A stretch of 43,838 nt of DNA from an uncultured Clostridia bacterium (GTDB lineage Bacteria; Bacillota; Clostridia; TANB77; CAG-508), in assembly GCA_947624525.1 (NCBI GenBank), contig CANQKT010000007.1, positions 1 to 43,838 of the forward strand, read 5' to 3'. A program made the position numbers and the translations under genes. Each line of letters starts with the position of its first letter. The stretch's first letter is position 1. Shown piece after piece: positions 25,322 through 34,290 of this stretch. The notes under the pieces were generated by a model that was not told the DNA's origin, made no database searches, and saw nothing but the letters and a program-made list of their open reading frames with translations.

Positions 25322-27076
25322 ATGTATAGAGATCACAATTGTGGAGAATTAACAATAAAAAACGTAGGTGAAAAAGTAGTACTTGCAGGCTGGATTCAAA
25401 GAATTAGAAATTTAGGTGCTATGAAATTTATAGATTTAAGAGATCAATTTGGTATAACGCAAATAGTAATATCAGACAATGAAGACATACAAAAACAGGC
25501 AGAAGAACTAGTAACAGAAACAGTTATTCAAGTTACAGGAATAGTTGTCGAAAGAAGTAGTAAGAACGAAAAAATCCCAACAGGAGAAATTGAAATAGAC
25601 ACACAAAATATAGTTGTTTTAGGGAAATGTAAATCAACACTTCCTTTTGAAGTAAATTCAGAAAAAATAGATATAAACTCCGTTAGAGAGGATTTAAGAT
25701 TAGAATATAGATTTTTAGACTTGAGAAATGAAAATTTGCATAACAATATATTACTACGCTCAAAAATTTTGAAATTTTTAAGGGATAAAATGGATGAATT
25801 AGGTTTTTGTGAAATACAAACACCAATTTTAGCGAATTCATCACCAGAAGGAGCACGTGATTATTTAGTACCAAGTAGATTACATCCAGGAGAATTTTAT
25901 GCACTTCCACAAGCACCTCAACAATTTAAACAATTATTAATGGTATCAGGCTTTGATAAGTACTTCCAAATTGCTCCATGTTTTAGAGATGAAGATCCAA
26001 GAAGTGACAGAGCACCAGGAGAATTTTATCAATTAGATTTTGAAATGAGTTTTGCTGAACAGGAAGATATATTTAAAATATTAGAAGATGTATATGCATC
26101 AACCTTTAAGAAATTCACAAATTGGAAGGTTGATGATGGACCATTTATTAGAATTCCATACAAAGAAGCAATGGAAAAATATGGTATAGATAAACCAGAT
26201 TTAAGAAATCCACTAATAATACAAGACGCAACTAAAATATTTGAAAATACTGAATTTAATGCGTTTAAAGGCAAAACAATAAAAGTTATTGTTGTTCCAA
26301 ATGGAGCTGAACAAGGAAGAAAATTCTTTGATAATATGTCCGAATTTGCTGTAAATGAATTAGGTGCAAAAGGATTAGCATGGACTAAATTTGATAATGA
26401 AAATAATGTAACTGGAGGAATTGCTAAGTTCATAACAGATGATGTAAAAATAGCGTTACAAGAAAATCTAGGAGTAAAACAAAATGATAGCCTTTTCTTT
26501 GTTGCAGACGAATTTAGTGTAGCTCAGAAAATAGCTGGATTGGTAAGAATTGAACTAGGTAATAGATTAGATTTATTAGAAAAAAATTGCTATAAATTCT
26601 GTTTAATAGTTGATTTCCCAATGTACGAGCTATCAGATGAAGGAAAAATAGATTTTAATCATAATCCTTTTTCAATGCCACAAGGAGGAATGGATGCTTT
26701 ATTAAATCAGGATCCGCTTGAAATAGTAGCATATCAATTTGATGTGGTATGTAACGGATTTGAAATGGCTTCAGGTGCTGTGAGAAATCATGATGTGGAT
26801 ATTATGAAAAAAGCATTTAAAATAGCTGGTTATAGTGAAGAAGATGTTGAAAAACGATTTGGTGCACTATACAAAGCTTTCCAATATGGAACACCACCAC
26901 ATGCAGGAGCAGCACCTGGAATAGATAGAATGATAATGTTGATTTCTGATTCACAAAATATTAGAGAGGTTATAGCTTTTCCTAAAAACAAGAAGGCAAG
27001 GGATGTTTTAATGGGGGCACCATCAGTGGTTGCACCAGAACAATTAAGAGATGTTCATATATATACCAAAGAATAA
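25322..27076 (+). CDS. aspS: Aspartyl-tRNA synthetase
   Basis: A 584-residue class II synthetase of the bacterial type. An N-terminal OB-fold anticodon-binding domain (GWIQRIRNLGAMKFIDLRD) is followed by the catalytic domain: EIQTPILANSSPEGARDY, QAPQQFKQLLM, motif 2 FRDEDPRSDRAPGEFYQLD, the bacterial GAD insertion, and motif 3 GIDRMIMLI. Length is full for the family. The discriminating or non-discriminating form cannot be decided without knowing whether gatCAB is present. GAAAGG lies upstream of the ATG, and a promoter is at 25258-25285. Confidence 0.97.
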   Translation: MYRDHNCGELTIKNVGEKVVLAGWIQRIRNLGAMKFIDLRDQFGITQIVISDNEDIQKQAEELVTETVIQVTGIVVERSSKNEKIPTGEIEIDTQNIVVLGKCKSTLPFEVNSEKIDINSVREDLRLEYRFLDLRNENLHNNILLRSKILKFLRDKMDELGFCEIQTPILANSSPEGARDYLVPSRLHPGEFYALPQAPQQFKQLLMVSGFDKYFQIAPCFRDEDPRSDRAPGEFYQLDFEMSFAEQEDIFKILEDVYASTFKKFTNWKVDDGPFIRIPYKEAMEKYGIDKPDLRNPLIIQDATKIFENTEFNAFKGKTIKVIVVPNGAEQGRKFFDNMSEFAVNELGAKGLAWTKFDNENNVTGGIAKFITDDVKIALQENLGVKQNDSLFFVADEFSVAQKIAGLVRIELGNRLDLLEKNCYKFCLIVDFPMYELSDEGKIDFNHNPFSMPQGGMDALLNQDPLEIVAYQFDVVCNGFEMASGAVRNHDVDIMKKAFKIAGYSEEDVEKRFGALYKAFQYGTPPHAGAAPGIDRMIMLISDSQNIREVIAFPKNKKARDVLMGAPSVVAPEQLRDVHIYTKE

Positions 27077-27155
27077 TACATAACTTTTCAATTGGACTAC
27101 TCTACAATCATTTTATGAAAAAAGTATTACTAGTAAATGATAAAGGAGAAATGAG

Positions 27156-28734
27156 ATGGAAGAAATACAAAATACCGAAATTGTAAAATATTCTAAAATC
27201 ATTAGAAAAGTTGACCAGATAACAGAATATGATCTATTTGAAGTTGAAGTTACATTTAAGGATGGACAGACTAAAATGTATAATATATATACAGAGCCCG
27301 GACTACTTGATTTTATTGCAGATGAAGAACCACATAGACAGCAGGAATTAGTTAATTGGTTTTTAATTGAAAGGGTTTTTAATAAAGGTGGTTTGTTGGA
27401 AGAACAAAATAATAGTGAATATATATATGCTGGTAAAATAGAAAGAAATTCTAATGGAAGGTATGTAGCAGATTCGTATGTATGTATAGACCCAGAAAGT
27501 GGACTAACTCGTAAGCAGATGTTTGAGCAAAGTCTTAGTGACATAATTAATGCAAATGAAGAAAATGAACCAAATTTAAAAAAAGATAACGAAAATAATA
27601 CTGAAAATAATTTTGAAAATACAAAAACAGATTCTAATTCAAAAAGTATAAAAGGGAAAAATTATGCTATAAGTGACATTCATGGAATGTATGGTTCATA
27701 TATTGAAGTTGTTTCAAAATTAAAACCAGAAGATACTTTATATATAGTTGGAGATGTTATAGATAGAGGTCCAAATGGAATAAAAATTATTATGGATATT
27801 ATAGAAAAACAAGCTGATACTCAAAATAATCCAAATATAGTTTTTCTTTGTGGTAATCATGAATGGGAATTTTACAAAAATATTGAAAGATTTTTCAATG
27901 GAATTGATCTTTTATCTACAGAGGAACTAGCTACTTGTTCTGATAGAAAAAGAGCCAACATTTTATGTAAATATCTAGAACTGAGAAATTTATCTCATGA
28001 AAGCAAAGTAAAAGTACAGAATATGGTTGAAAAGTTAAAAGAAGAAAAAAAACAAGGTAAATTAGCACGGACCTAAGGAATTATGGCAATTAAAAAATGC
28101 AAGGGATCTTTATAAAAAATATAATAAAGAAAAAGTAAAATCTGATAAAGAATATGAAAAATATATAGGCCCTATGAAAATTCAGGATTATAATAGATTA
28201 TTTGATATGTGGTTAAATCAAAATCATGGAAAAGAAACATTTCTAGAATTCATCAAATTAGAGTCTATAGATAGAAAAAAAGTGATGGATTTTATATTAA
28301 ATTCTCATTTGCATTTAGAGAAAAATATAGGAGATAAAAAGGTATTTTTTGTACATGCAATTCCACCAAGTAGCCCTGATATGATGAAGGAATTAATAGA
28401 GAATAATTACACATTAGGTGAAGCAATTCATAAAAATCGTTATTTCTTGTTAAAAAGAGTTCTAGAGGAAAGAAATGATAAAAATTTTGATTTGACTAAA
28501 CAATCTGGACATTTTGTTATATGTGGACATAGCCCTGTAGATGAACTTGTACATAAACAAGACTCACATATTATGATTGATTCTGCTTGTGGTCATAAAT
28601 GGTATGATAAAGGATTACCAAAGGAAGGAAGATTGGCATTATATTGTATAGAAGATGACAAAGTAGTTTATTTTCCTCAAAAAGAAGATATTGATATTGA
28701 AAAAATAAAAAGCAAAGGAAAGGAAGAAATATGA
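27156..28734 (+). CDS. PPP-type metallophosphatase split by a +1 frameshift at a CGG codon
   Basis: The first frame holds a 150-residue unassigned N-terminal region, then PPP phosphatase motifs SDIHGMYG, GDVIDRGPNG and CGNHEWEF, and stops at 28074 after KLARx. The +1 frame continues from 28066 with GPKELWQLKNARD, VFFVHAIPPSS and VICGHSPVDE, the second half of the same metal site, and ends at 28734. Only a read-through with one base skipped makes a complete dinuclear-metal enzyme (about 525 residues). In-frame stops confine the shift to 28066-28074, which contains CGG 28068-28070. AAAGGAG lies 7 nt before ATG 27156. The rest is undamaged, so recoding, recent decay and sequence error are all possible. 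Substrate unknown. Confidence 0.75.
28065..28076 (+). other. Putative +1 recoding site 2 (GCA CGG ACC TAA)
   Basis: Zero frame reads GCA CGG ACC TAA (stop). Skipping one base gives GCA (C) GGA CCT AAG GAA, which rejoins the second half of the phosphatase. A TAG at 28063-28065 in the +1 frame and the TAA at 28074-28076 in the zero frame bracket the shift. AAGGT (28054-28058) could act as an internal stimulator. As at site 1 the post-shift codon is GGN. P-site re-pairing (GCA to CAC) is poor here. Confidence 0.5.
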
Positions 28735-29744
28735 GATATCCAAAATTTATAAAAAGCGGAGATTGCATAGGAGTTCCAGCACCATCAAGTGGAGCATATG
28801 ATGATTTTCATGTAAGAAAATATGAGAATGCTAAAATGAATTTAGAAAAATTAGGATATAAAATAGTTTTATCTGAAAATATTAATAAATCAGAAAAATG
28901 TAGAAGTGCTTCAGCTGTAGAAAGAGCGGAAGAAATTAATAAAATGTTTGAAGATAAAAGTATAGATTTTATAATGTGTGCTGCAGGTGGAGAATTTTTG
29001 GTCGAAATTCTTCCATATGTGAAATTTGAAAAAATGCTTACAAATCCTAAATTTATTCAGGGTTTTTCAGATCCAACAGGCTTGCTATTTCCATTAACAA
29101 CAAAATATGATATAGCTACAATTTATGGAAATAATTTTGGAGATTATGGTACAATTGAATATGACAGAAGCATAACTGATAATTTAGAAATATTAAAAGG
29201 AAATATGATAACTCAAAATAATTATGAAATGTTTGAAAATGAAAGAGCAGAGTATGTGACAGGTTTAGAGGGGTATAATTTTACAACTAAGGTTGAGTGG
29301 AAAACTTTAAATGGAAAAAAAGCAATTATGAGCGGAAGAATTATAGGCGGTTGTTTAGATATTATAGCTGAAATTGTAGGTACTAAATATGACGGAACAA
29401 GGAATTTTATAGAAAAATACAAAGATGATGGGATTATATGGTATTTTGATAATTGTGAATTATCAAAAGAAGAACTTATTCGTACTTTATGGAAGTTAAA
29501 TGAGTTTGAATATTTTAAATATACTAAAGGAGTTATATTTGGAAGAAATGGGGTTGAAACTTCAATTCTTGATTATACAATGGAAGAGACTATTAAAGAT
29601 AGTGTTATAGGTAAATTAAATGTTCCTATAATTTATGATGCTGATGTGTCTCATAGGGGACCTTGTTTGACTATTGTAAATGGTGCTGTTGCAATTGTGG
29701 AAAGTGAGGGCGGCAAGGGAACAATTAAATTTATGTTAAATTAA
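28731..29744 (+). CDS. S66 family LD-carboxypeptidase / MccF-like protein
   Basis: A 337-residue serine peptidase of family S66. It opens KSGDCIGVPAPSSG, has MCAAGGEFLVEILPY, the nucleophile-elbow GFSDPTGL, a mid-region GGCLDII, and a C-terminal YDADVSHRGPCLTIVNGA that supplies the catalytic His. LD-carboxypeptidases trim the terminal D-Ala from muropeptides in recycling; MccF relatives cleave microcin C and related amidated nucleotides. The SDPT form of the elbow resembles the MccF branch. The ATG overlaps the phosphatase stop (ATGA), so translation is coupled, and a strong terminator follows. Confidence 0.88.
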   Translation: MRYPKFIKSGDCIGVPAPSSGAYDDFHVRKYENAKMNLEKLGYKIVLSENINKSEKCRSASAVERAEEINKMFEDKSIDFIMCAAGGEFLVEILPYVKFEKMLTNPKFIQGFSDPTGLLFPLTTKYDIATIYGNNFGDYGTIEYDRSITDNLEILKGNMITQNNYEMFENERAEYVTGLEGYNFTTKVEWKTLNGKKAIMSGRIIGGCLDIIAEIVGTKYDGTRNFIEKYKDDGIIWYFDNCELSKEELIRTLWKLNEFEYFKYTKGVIFGRNGVETSILDYTMEETIKDSVIGKLNVPIIYDADVSHRGPCLTIVNGAVAIVESEGGKGTIKFMLN

Positions 29745-29767
29745 AATATGGTTTGAGAAAATTGTGT

Positions 29768-29794
29768 ACGCTCCTTAAATTCCTGAAGGAGCGT
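29768..29794. terminator. Hairpin terminator between convergent genes
   Basis: A perfect 9-bp stem (ACGCTCCTT with AAGGAGCGT) with a 9-nt loop, between the S66 gene (+) and the convergent gene ending at 29806 (-). The T-tract is weak on the plus strand, so efficiency is uncertain. Confidence 0.6.
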
Positions 29795-29805
29795 TATAAA
29801 GTTTA

Positions 29806-30240
29806 TTATAAATATTTCTTTAAGGTTTCTACACTGTCTTCTTGCATGGTAACAAAATCGTTTAGGATATTTTCTACATCTGGCTCTATATTATTATTTT
29901 GATTTATTAAGCGCCTGCCTTCAATTATTCCCATATTTGTTCCTTGCATTAATAACTCAGATAATTTTGAAGTAGTATCATCTGTCATTGTTTTCATCTG
30001 AATGCCATACCATGTCATCATTTTGTTCATTGCATTTGTTTCATGTGGTTCTTTTGAGCTATAGTTTGAGTACAATTCATTTACTCGTGTTGATATTTCT
30101 TTGTATTTATTGTATTCTACATTTAATACTTGTTTGAAATCTCCATCTTTTACTTTTTCACTAACATAAGAGATAGCATCCATTCCCATAGTAGCCCCTT
30201 TGTTCACTTCATCTAAAATATTTAAGTTTTGATTTTCCAT
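29806..30240 (-). CDS. Small all-helical protein of unknown function, possibly sporulation-expressed
   Basis: A 144-residue, cysteine-free protein with no signal peptide. It reads as four amphipathic helices (DEVNKGATMGMDAISYV, the YNKYKEISTRVNELY helix, NAMNKMMTWYGIQMKTM, and ILNDFVTMQEDSVETL), which suggests a ferritin-like or four-helix bundle. I recall similar hypothetical proteins in Clostridia but no function. The second ATG (30240) is chosen because GGAGG is 7 nt upstream of it; the first ATG (30246) abuts the site. Upstream, 30266-30295 looks like a forespore sigma-G/F promoter, so a role in spores is a reasonable guess. Confidence 0.85.
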   Translation of the reverse strand: MENQNLNILDEVNKGATMGMDAISYVSEKVKDGDFKQVLNVEYNKYKEISTRVNELYSNYSSKEPHETNAMNKMMTWYGIQMKTMTDDTTSKLSELLMQGTNMGIIEGRRLINQNNNIEPDVENILNDFVTMQEDSVETLKKYL

Positions 30241-30265
30241 TTTCATACCTCCAATTTTTTATATC

Positions 30266-30295
30266 TAGTATGTGTGTTTCTAAAAAAAATATTCC
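30266..30295 (-). promoter_or_regulatory. Sigma-G-like forespore promoter
   Basis: On the minus strand GGAATA (30295-30290) is separated by 17 nt from CATACTA (30272-30266). The B. subtilis sigma-G consensus resembles TGAATA-N17/18-CATACTA, so the -10 box is exact and the -35 box has one change. It lies about 20 nt upstream of the ribosome binding site. Confidence 0.5.
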
Positions 30296-30350
30296 ATAAT
30301 TTTACCATTATATGTTGCCGAGAGAAATAAAATAATAAAAATAAAAAAAC

Positions 30351-30379
30351 TTGCCAAATATCAAAAACAATATTATAAT
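30351..30379 (+). promoter_or_regulatory. Sigma-A-type promoter of tyrS
   Basis: TTGCCA (30351-30356) and TATAAT (30374-30379) are separated by exactly 17 nt, 88 nt before the tyrS start. The leader is too short for a T-box and none is visible. Confidence 0.75.
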
Positions 30380-30466
30380 AGCATTAATAAAATTTAATTG
30401 CGTTTTAAAAAGAAAAAAGTAATAATTTTGCGGTTACAAAAAGAAAAAGAGATAGGGGAATGTATT

Positions 30467-31696
30467 ATGACATTATTTGAAGAACTAAAATGGAGAGGAC
30501 TAATCAAAGATATTTCAAGTCCTGAACTAGAGAAAAAATTAAATGAAGGAGGAATGACTTTTTATATAGGAACAGATCCAACTGCTGATAGTTTGCATGT
30601 TGGACATTTATCAAGTTTTTTAATATCTAAAAGATTAAAAGAGGCAGGACATCATCCTATTCTATTGGTTGGAGGAGCTACAGGAATGATTGGAGATCCA
30701 AGACCAACATCTGAAAGGGCAATGATTTCAAAAGAACAGGTCAATAAAAATTTTGAAGCTTTAAAAAAACAAGCAGAGGAAATTTTTGGATTTGAAGTTG
30801 TAAACAATTATGATTGGATAAAAGAGATTAATATAATTGATTTTTTAAGGGACTATGGAAAATTCTTTAATGTTAATTATATGCTTGATAAGGATATTAT
30901 AAAACGTAGATTAGAATCAGGAATTACATATGCAGAATTTTCGTATATGATATTACAGGCTCTTGATTTTAAACATTTACATGATACTAAAGGAGTTACT
31001 TTACAATGTGCAGGTTCTGATCAGTGGGGAAATATTACTTCAGGTATAGATTTAGTTAGAAAAACAACCGGTGATGAAGTATATGCATTTACAATGCCAC
31101 TAGTTACAGATTCTCAAGGTAAAAAGTTTGGAAAAAGTGAAGGAAATGCTGTATGGTTAGATAAAACTAAAACATCAAGTTATAAATTATATCAATTCTT
31201 TATAAATGTTGAAGATTCAATGGTTATAGATTACTTGAAAATCTATACATTTTTGTCAAAAGAAGAGATAGAAGAATATGAAAGAAAAAATAAAGAACAT
31301 CCAGAATTAAGAGAGGCACATAAGGCTTTAGCTAGAGAAATTATAACATTTTTGCATGGAAAAGATGAATATGAAAAAGCTGTTAAATTAACAGAGAGCT
31401 TATTTAACAATAAATTTAAAGATCTATCAAAAGAAGATATAGAAGATTTATTTGGTAATCAAGATATTTATCAAGTTGAAAGTGGTGTAAATATTGTAGA
31501 TTTTATAACTGATATGGGTGTTGTAAAAAGTAAAAGAGAAGCGAGAGAATTTATTAGAAATGGTGCAATTTCAATAAATGGGGATAAGATAGATGATGAT
31601 CAATTAGTAGTAACTGATGATATGTTTATTGATAACACATATATTATCGTGAAAAAAGGAAAGAAAAATTATTTTACTGGACAAAAAAAATCATAA
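30467..31696 (+). CDS. tyrS: Tyrosyl-tRNA synthetase
   Basis: A 409-residue class I synthetase. It has the Tyr-binding YIGTDPTADSLHVGH (HVGH is the HIGH-type box), GGATGMIGDP, QALDFKHL, GSDQWGNITSG, the KMSKS-type KFGKSEG, and a C-terminal S4 RNA-binding domain (about residues 340-409, SKREAREFIRNGAISING). ATG 30467 is chosen because it follows AGGGG and begins the conserved N-terminus; the upstream frame to 30398, with a basic extension and an in-frame CGG, is not needed. Length is normal for bacteria. Confidence 0.97.
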   Translation: MTLFEELKWRGLIKDISSPELEKKLNEGGMTFYIGTDPTADSLHVGHLSSFLISKRLKEAGHHPILLVGGATGMIGDPRPTSERAMISKEQVNKNFEALKKQAEEIFGFEVVNNYDWIKEINIIDFLRDYGKFFNVNYMLDKDIIKRRLESGITYAEFSYMILQALDFKHLHDTKGVTLQCAGSDQWGNITSGIDLVRKTTGDEVYAFTMPLVTDSQGKKFGKSEGNAVWLDKTKTSSYKLYQFFINVEDSMVIDYLKIYTFLSKEEIEEYERKNKEHPELREAHKALAREIITFLHGKDEYEKAVKLTESLFNNKFKDLSKEDIEDLFGNQDIYQVESGVNIVDFITDMGVVKSKREAREFIRNGAISINGDKIDDDQLVVTDDMFIDNTYIIVKKGKKNYFTGQKKS

Positions 31697-31767
31697 ATGA
31701 TAAACTATAAACAAGTCAAATGACGAAGTATCTTTCAAAAATCTTATTATAATTAAGGAGGATTTTT

Positions 31768-33660
31768 ATGAGCTATTTTGAAGGAAGCAAAATTCAAGTG
31801 GATACTACTGATAGTACCACGCGAATGGGAGAAAGGTACGTTATAAACTTAAGAATTGCTGGAGAATATGGCTTTGTAAATGAAGCTAAAGTCATAATGA
31901 ACCAGCAAAAAGGCACAAATGAAAGAGAAATAGAGATGGATTATATTTCAACTGATAAAAATGACATGAATCTTTTTTCATGTGAGGTTTACTTTGGAAA
32001 CACAGGTCTTTACTATTTCTGTTTCAAGCTAATCATAAACGGTAGTACAAAATGGATAAAGTATAATAAGAAACGCAACTGTGCATGTATGACAGAAAAT
32101 AATATGCCATATTGGACAATTACTGTTTATGAGAAGGATTATCATGTTCCAGAGTGGGCAAAAGGCAAAATTATGTATCAGATATTTCCAGACAGATTTT
32201 TTAGAAGCAAAGAATACATGCCAGAAAACATTGAAGGAAGAGTAACCAAAAAGTGGGGCGAAGTTCCAAATTGGAAACCAGATGAAATTGATGGAAAAAT
32301 CCATAACAATGATTTTTTCATGGGAAATTTAAAGGGAATTACAAACAAACTTGATTATCTAAAGGAATTAGGAGTTGAGATAATTTATCTAAATCCTATA
32401 TTCATGAGTCAGTCTAATCACCGTTATGATACAGCTGATTATGAGATCATTGATCCATATTTAGGAAACAATGACGACATGATAGAATTATGTGATGAAG
32501 CTCATAAGCGTAAAATGTTTATTATTATTGATGCGGTTTTCAATCATACAGGAAATGATAGCAAATATTTTAACGAGTTTGGTACATATGATTCAATAGG
32601 TGCGTATCAAAGTACGCAATCACCATATTATAATTGGTACAAGAAAGATAGCAAAAGTAATTTTAAATACTGGTGGGGCTTTAAAAATCTTCCAGTATGT
32701 GATGGAAGTAATACTGATTGGCAAAATTTCATTTACGGTAAAGGTGGAGTAATTGACAAGTGGTTTTCCTTTGGGATAGACGGAATAAGACTTGATGTTG
32801 CTGACGAACTAACTGATGAATTCATTGAGAATGTAAGAATTGCGGTAAAACGCAATAAGGAAGATGGATTTATAATAGGTGAAGTATGGGACAATGCAAT
32901 AACCAAAGAAGGCTATGGAAAACAGCGAACCTACCTACTTGGTAAAGGACTAGATTCTGTAATGAATTACCCCTTTACAAATGCAATTTTAAAATATGTT
33001 AGGTTTGGAAAATATGAGTACTTTGTTGAAACACTGAATGAAATATTGTCTGAATATCCAAAAGAAGTAATATTTTCATTAATGAATAGTTTGTCTACTC
33101 ATGACATTACTAGGGCAATGACTACCTTAGTTGGCGACGGAATTCAAAAAAATGAATTTAACTGGGTATGGGATGTTCCATACAGTAGAAATTTGCAATT
33201 TGCTCACAACAAATTGGATACACAAAAATATGAAAAATCTAAGAAACTTATGAAAATAGCAACAACAATTCAATATTTCTTACCGGGAAATCCATGTATT
33301 TATTATGGTGATGAAGTGGGAATGTATGGTTATAGAGATCCATTTAATAGAATGTGTTTTCCATGGGAAAACATTGATGAAGAAATGCATACATTTTACA
33401 CTGAACTTGGAAAGGTAAGAAATAAACTAACTTTTCTTGCAAAGGCCGATATAAAAATAGTTGAAGCAACAAAAGATATGTTAGCTTTTGAAAGGTATAA
33501 TGAAAATGAAAAAGTATTAATAGTTGTAAATCGTTCAGAAAATGAAATTAAAGCAAATATACCAAAATTCTATGAAAAAGGTAAAACAATATTTGAGATA
33601 AATTCCAACAAGGATGTATTGTCAAATTATGGAATATTAATAAAAACTTCAAAATTATAA
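31768..33660 (+). CDS. GH13 alpha-amylase family enzyme, neopullulanase-like
   Basis: A 630-residue cytoplasmic enzyme without a signal peptide. Residues 1-130 look like a CBM34-type N-terminal domain, as in neopullulanases and maltogenic amylases. The (beta/alpha)8 barrel has YQIFPDRFF, NHRYDTADY, DAVFNHTG, the nucleophile Asp343 in GIRLDVADE, the acid/base Glu372 in GEVWDN and the third acid Asp446 in STHDITR. A short beta-domain closes the C-terminus. Substrates are probably maltodextrins or branched alpha-glucans inside the cell. AAGGAGG lies before the ATG. The stop codon forms part of a strong terminator stem. Confidence 0.94.
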   Translation: MSYFEGSKIQVDTTDSTTRMGERYVINLRIAGEYGFVNEAKVIMNQQKGTNEREIEMDYISTDKNDMNLFSCEVYFGNTGLYYFCFKLIINGSTKWIKYNKKRNCACMTENNMPYWTITVYEKDYHVPEWAKGKIMYQIFPDRFFRSKEYMPENIEGRVTKKWGEVPNWKPDEIDGKIHNNDFFMGNLKGITNKLDYLKELGVEIIYLNPIFMSQSNHRYDTADYEIIDPYLGNNDDMIELCDEAHKRKMFIIIDAVFNHTGNDSKYFNEFGTYDSIGAYQSTQSPYYNWYKKDSKSNFKYWWGFKNLPVCDGSNTDWQNFIYGKGGVIDKWFSFGIDGIRLDVADELTDEFIENVRIAVKRNKEDGFIIGEVWDNAITKEGYGKQRTYLLGKGLDSVMNYPFTNAILKYVRFGKYEYFVETLNEILSEYPKEVIFSLMNSLSTHDITRAMTTLVGDGIQKNEFNWVWDVPYSRNLQFAHNKLDTQKYEKSKKLMKIATTIQYFLPGNPCIYYGDEVGMYGYRDPFNRMCFPWENIDEEMHTFYTELGKVRNKLTFLAKADIKIVEATKDMLAFERYNENEKVLIVVNRSENEIKANIPKFYEKGKTIFEINSNKDVLSNYGILIKTSKL

Positions 33661-33694
33661 TAAAACCTCCTTATTAGGAGGTTTTATTATAATT
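33653..33694. terminator. 18-bp perfect hairpin terminator after the amylase
   Basis: A perfect 18-bp inverted repeat (33653-33670 with 33677-33694) with a 6-nt loop. Its left arm includes the amylase stop codon and the TAAAACCTCC core. Oligo-T within the right arm follows the GC-rich core, so the inner ten pairs plus TTTTATTAT probably form the functional terminator. Confidence 0.85.
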
Positions 33695-33781
33695 TACAAA
33701 ATATTGGTAATACTATATAAAACAGCTGTAAAAAAAATATGGAAATAATTAGTAAAAAATTTAATATATTTTCTTGCTATT

Positions 33782-33810
33782 TTGACTTTTCTAGTGTATT
33801 ATTATATAAG
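33782..33810 (+). promoter_or_regulatory. Sigma-A-type promoter of the CpaE-like unit
   Basis: TTGACT (33782-33787) and TATAAG (33805-33810) are separated by 17 nt, about 50 nt upstream of the small membrane protein gene. With the terminator at 33653-33694 this makes 33861-39435 a separate transcription unit. Confidence 0.6.
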
Positions 33811-33860
33811 TAAATAAAATAGACAAAGTATTATATGTGAATGAAAGGAGTAAAATATAT

Positions 33861-34262
33861 ATGAAAAAGATAACACAAGTGGTACTTATAGTGTTTTTCA
33901 TGTTCATGTGTTTTTTTTCAACTGTGTATGCTGATTCAGATACATTACAGGGTGACAGTGCGGGACCAGTATATGAATTAAAGAAACATGAAGAAGCAAC
34001 ACTAGATGGTTATAAGAAAAAATACAAGTCAGATACTTATGGAGTAACAGCATATATACTAGACAGGATAAGAATATTCAGTATACCATTAGTATTTATT
34101 GGAATAGCATTTAGTGCAGTATATCAATATGTAATAGGTCTTAAAAGACTGGATGTTAGAGATAAAGGCTTCAATAGTATGATAGCTATAATCACTATTG
34201 GAATTATATGTCAGATTCTTCCTCTGGTGTTTGCCATAGTGGTAACAAACACAGGAAATTAA
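33861..34262 (+). CDS. Small two-helix membrane protein, TrbC/VirB2-like topology
   Basis: A 133-residue protein with a signal peptide-like helix (residues 4-23, ending STVYA-DS), an acidic-to-basic extracellular stretch, and two membrane helices (about 72-95 and 107-128) joined by the short basic loop GLKRLDVRDKG. Signal peptide plus two close helices is the topology of TrbC/VirB2 pilin-like proteins, but sequence support is weak. AAAGGAG precedes ATG 33861; an upstream in-frame GTG at 33837 is rejected. It lies 28 nt before the giant CpaE-like gene and may be the membrane partner of that protein. Confidence 0.8.
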   Translation: MKKITQVVLIVFFMFMCFFSTVYADSDTLQGDSAGPVYELKKHEEATLDGYKKKYKSDTYGVTAYILDRIRIFSIPLVFIGIAFSAVYQYVIGLKRLDVRDKGFNSMIAIITIGIICQILPLVFAIVVTNTGN

Positions 34263-34290
34263 TAAAAAATAATAATTGGAGGTATTACAA

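Noticed and set aside
28041..28056. A8 homopolymer as the cause of the phosphatase frameshift
   Set aside because: If the indel were in this run, the corrected frame would meet TAG at 28063-28065, so the shift must lie downstream at 28066-28074.
30398..30466. N-terminal extension of TyrRS containing an in-frame CGG
   Set aside because: The strong AGGGG site and the conserved TyrRS N-terminus place the start at 30467, so this CGG lies in the leader and does not count as a codon.
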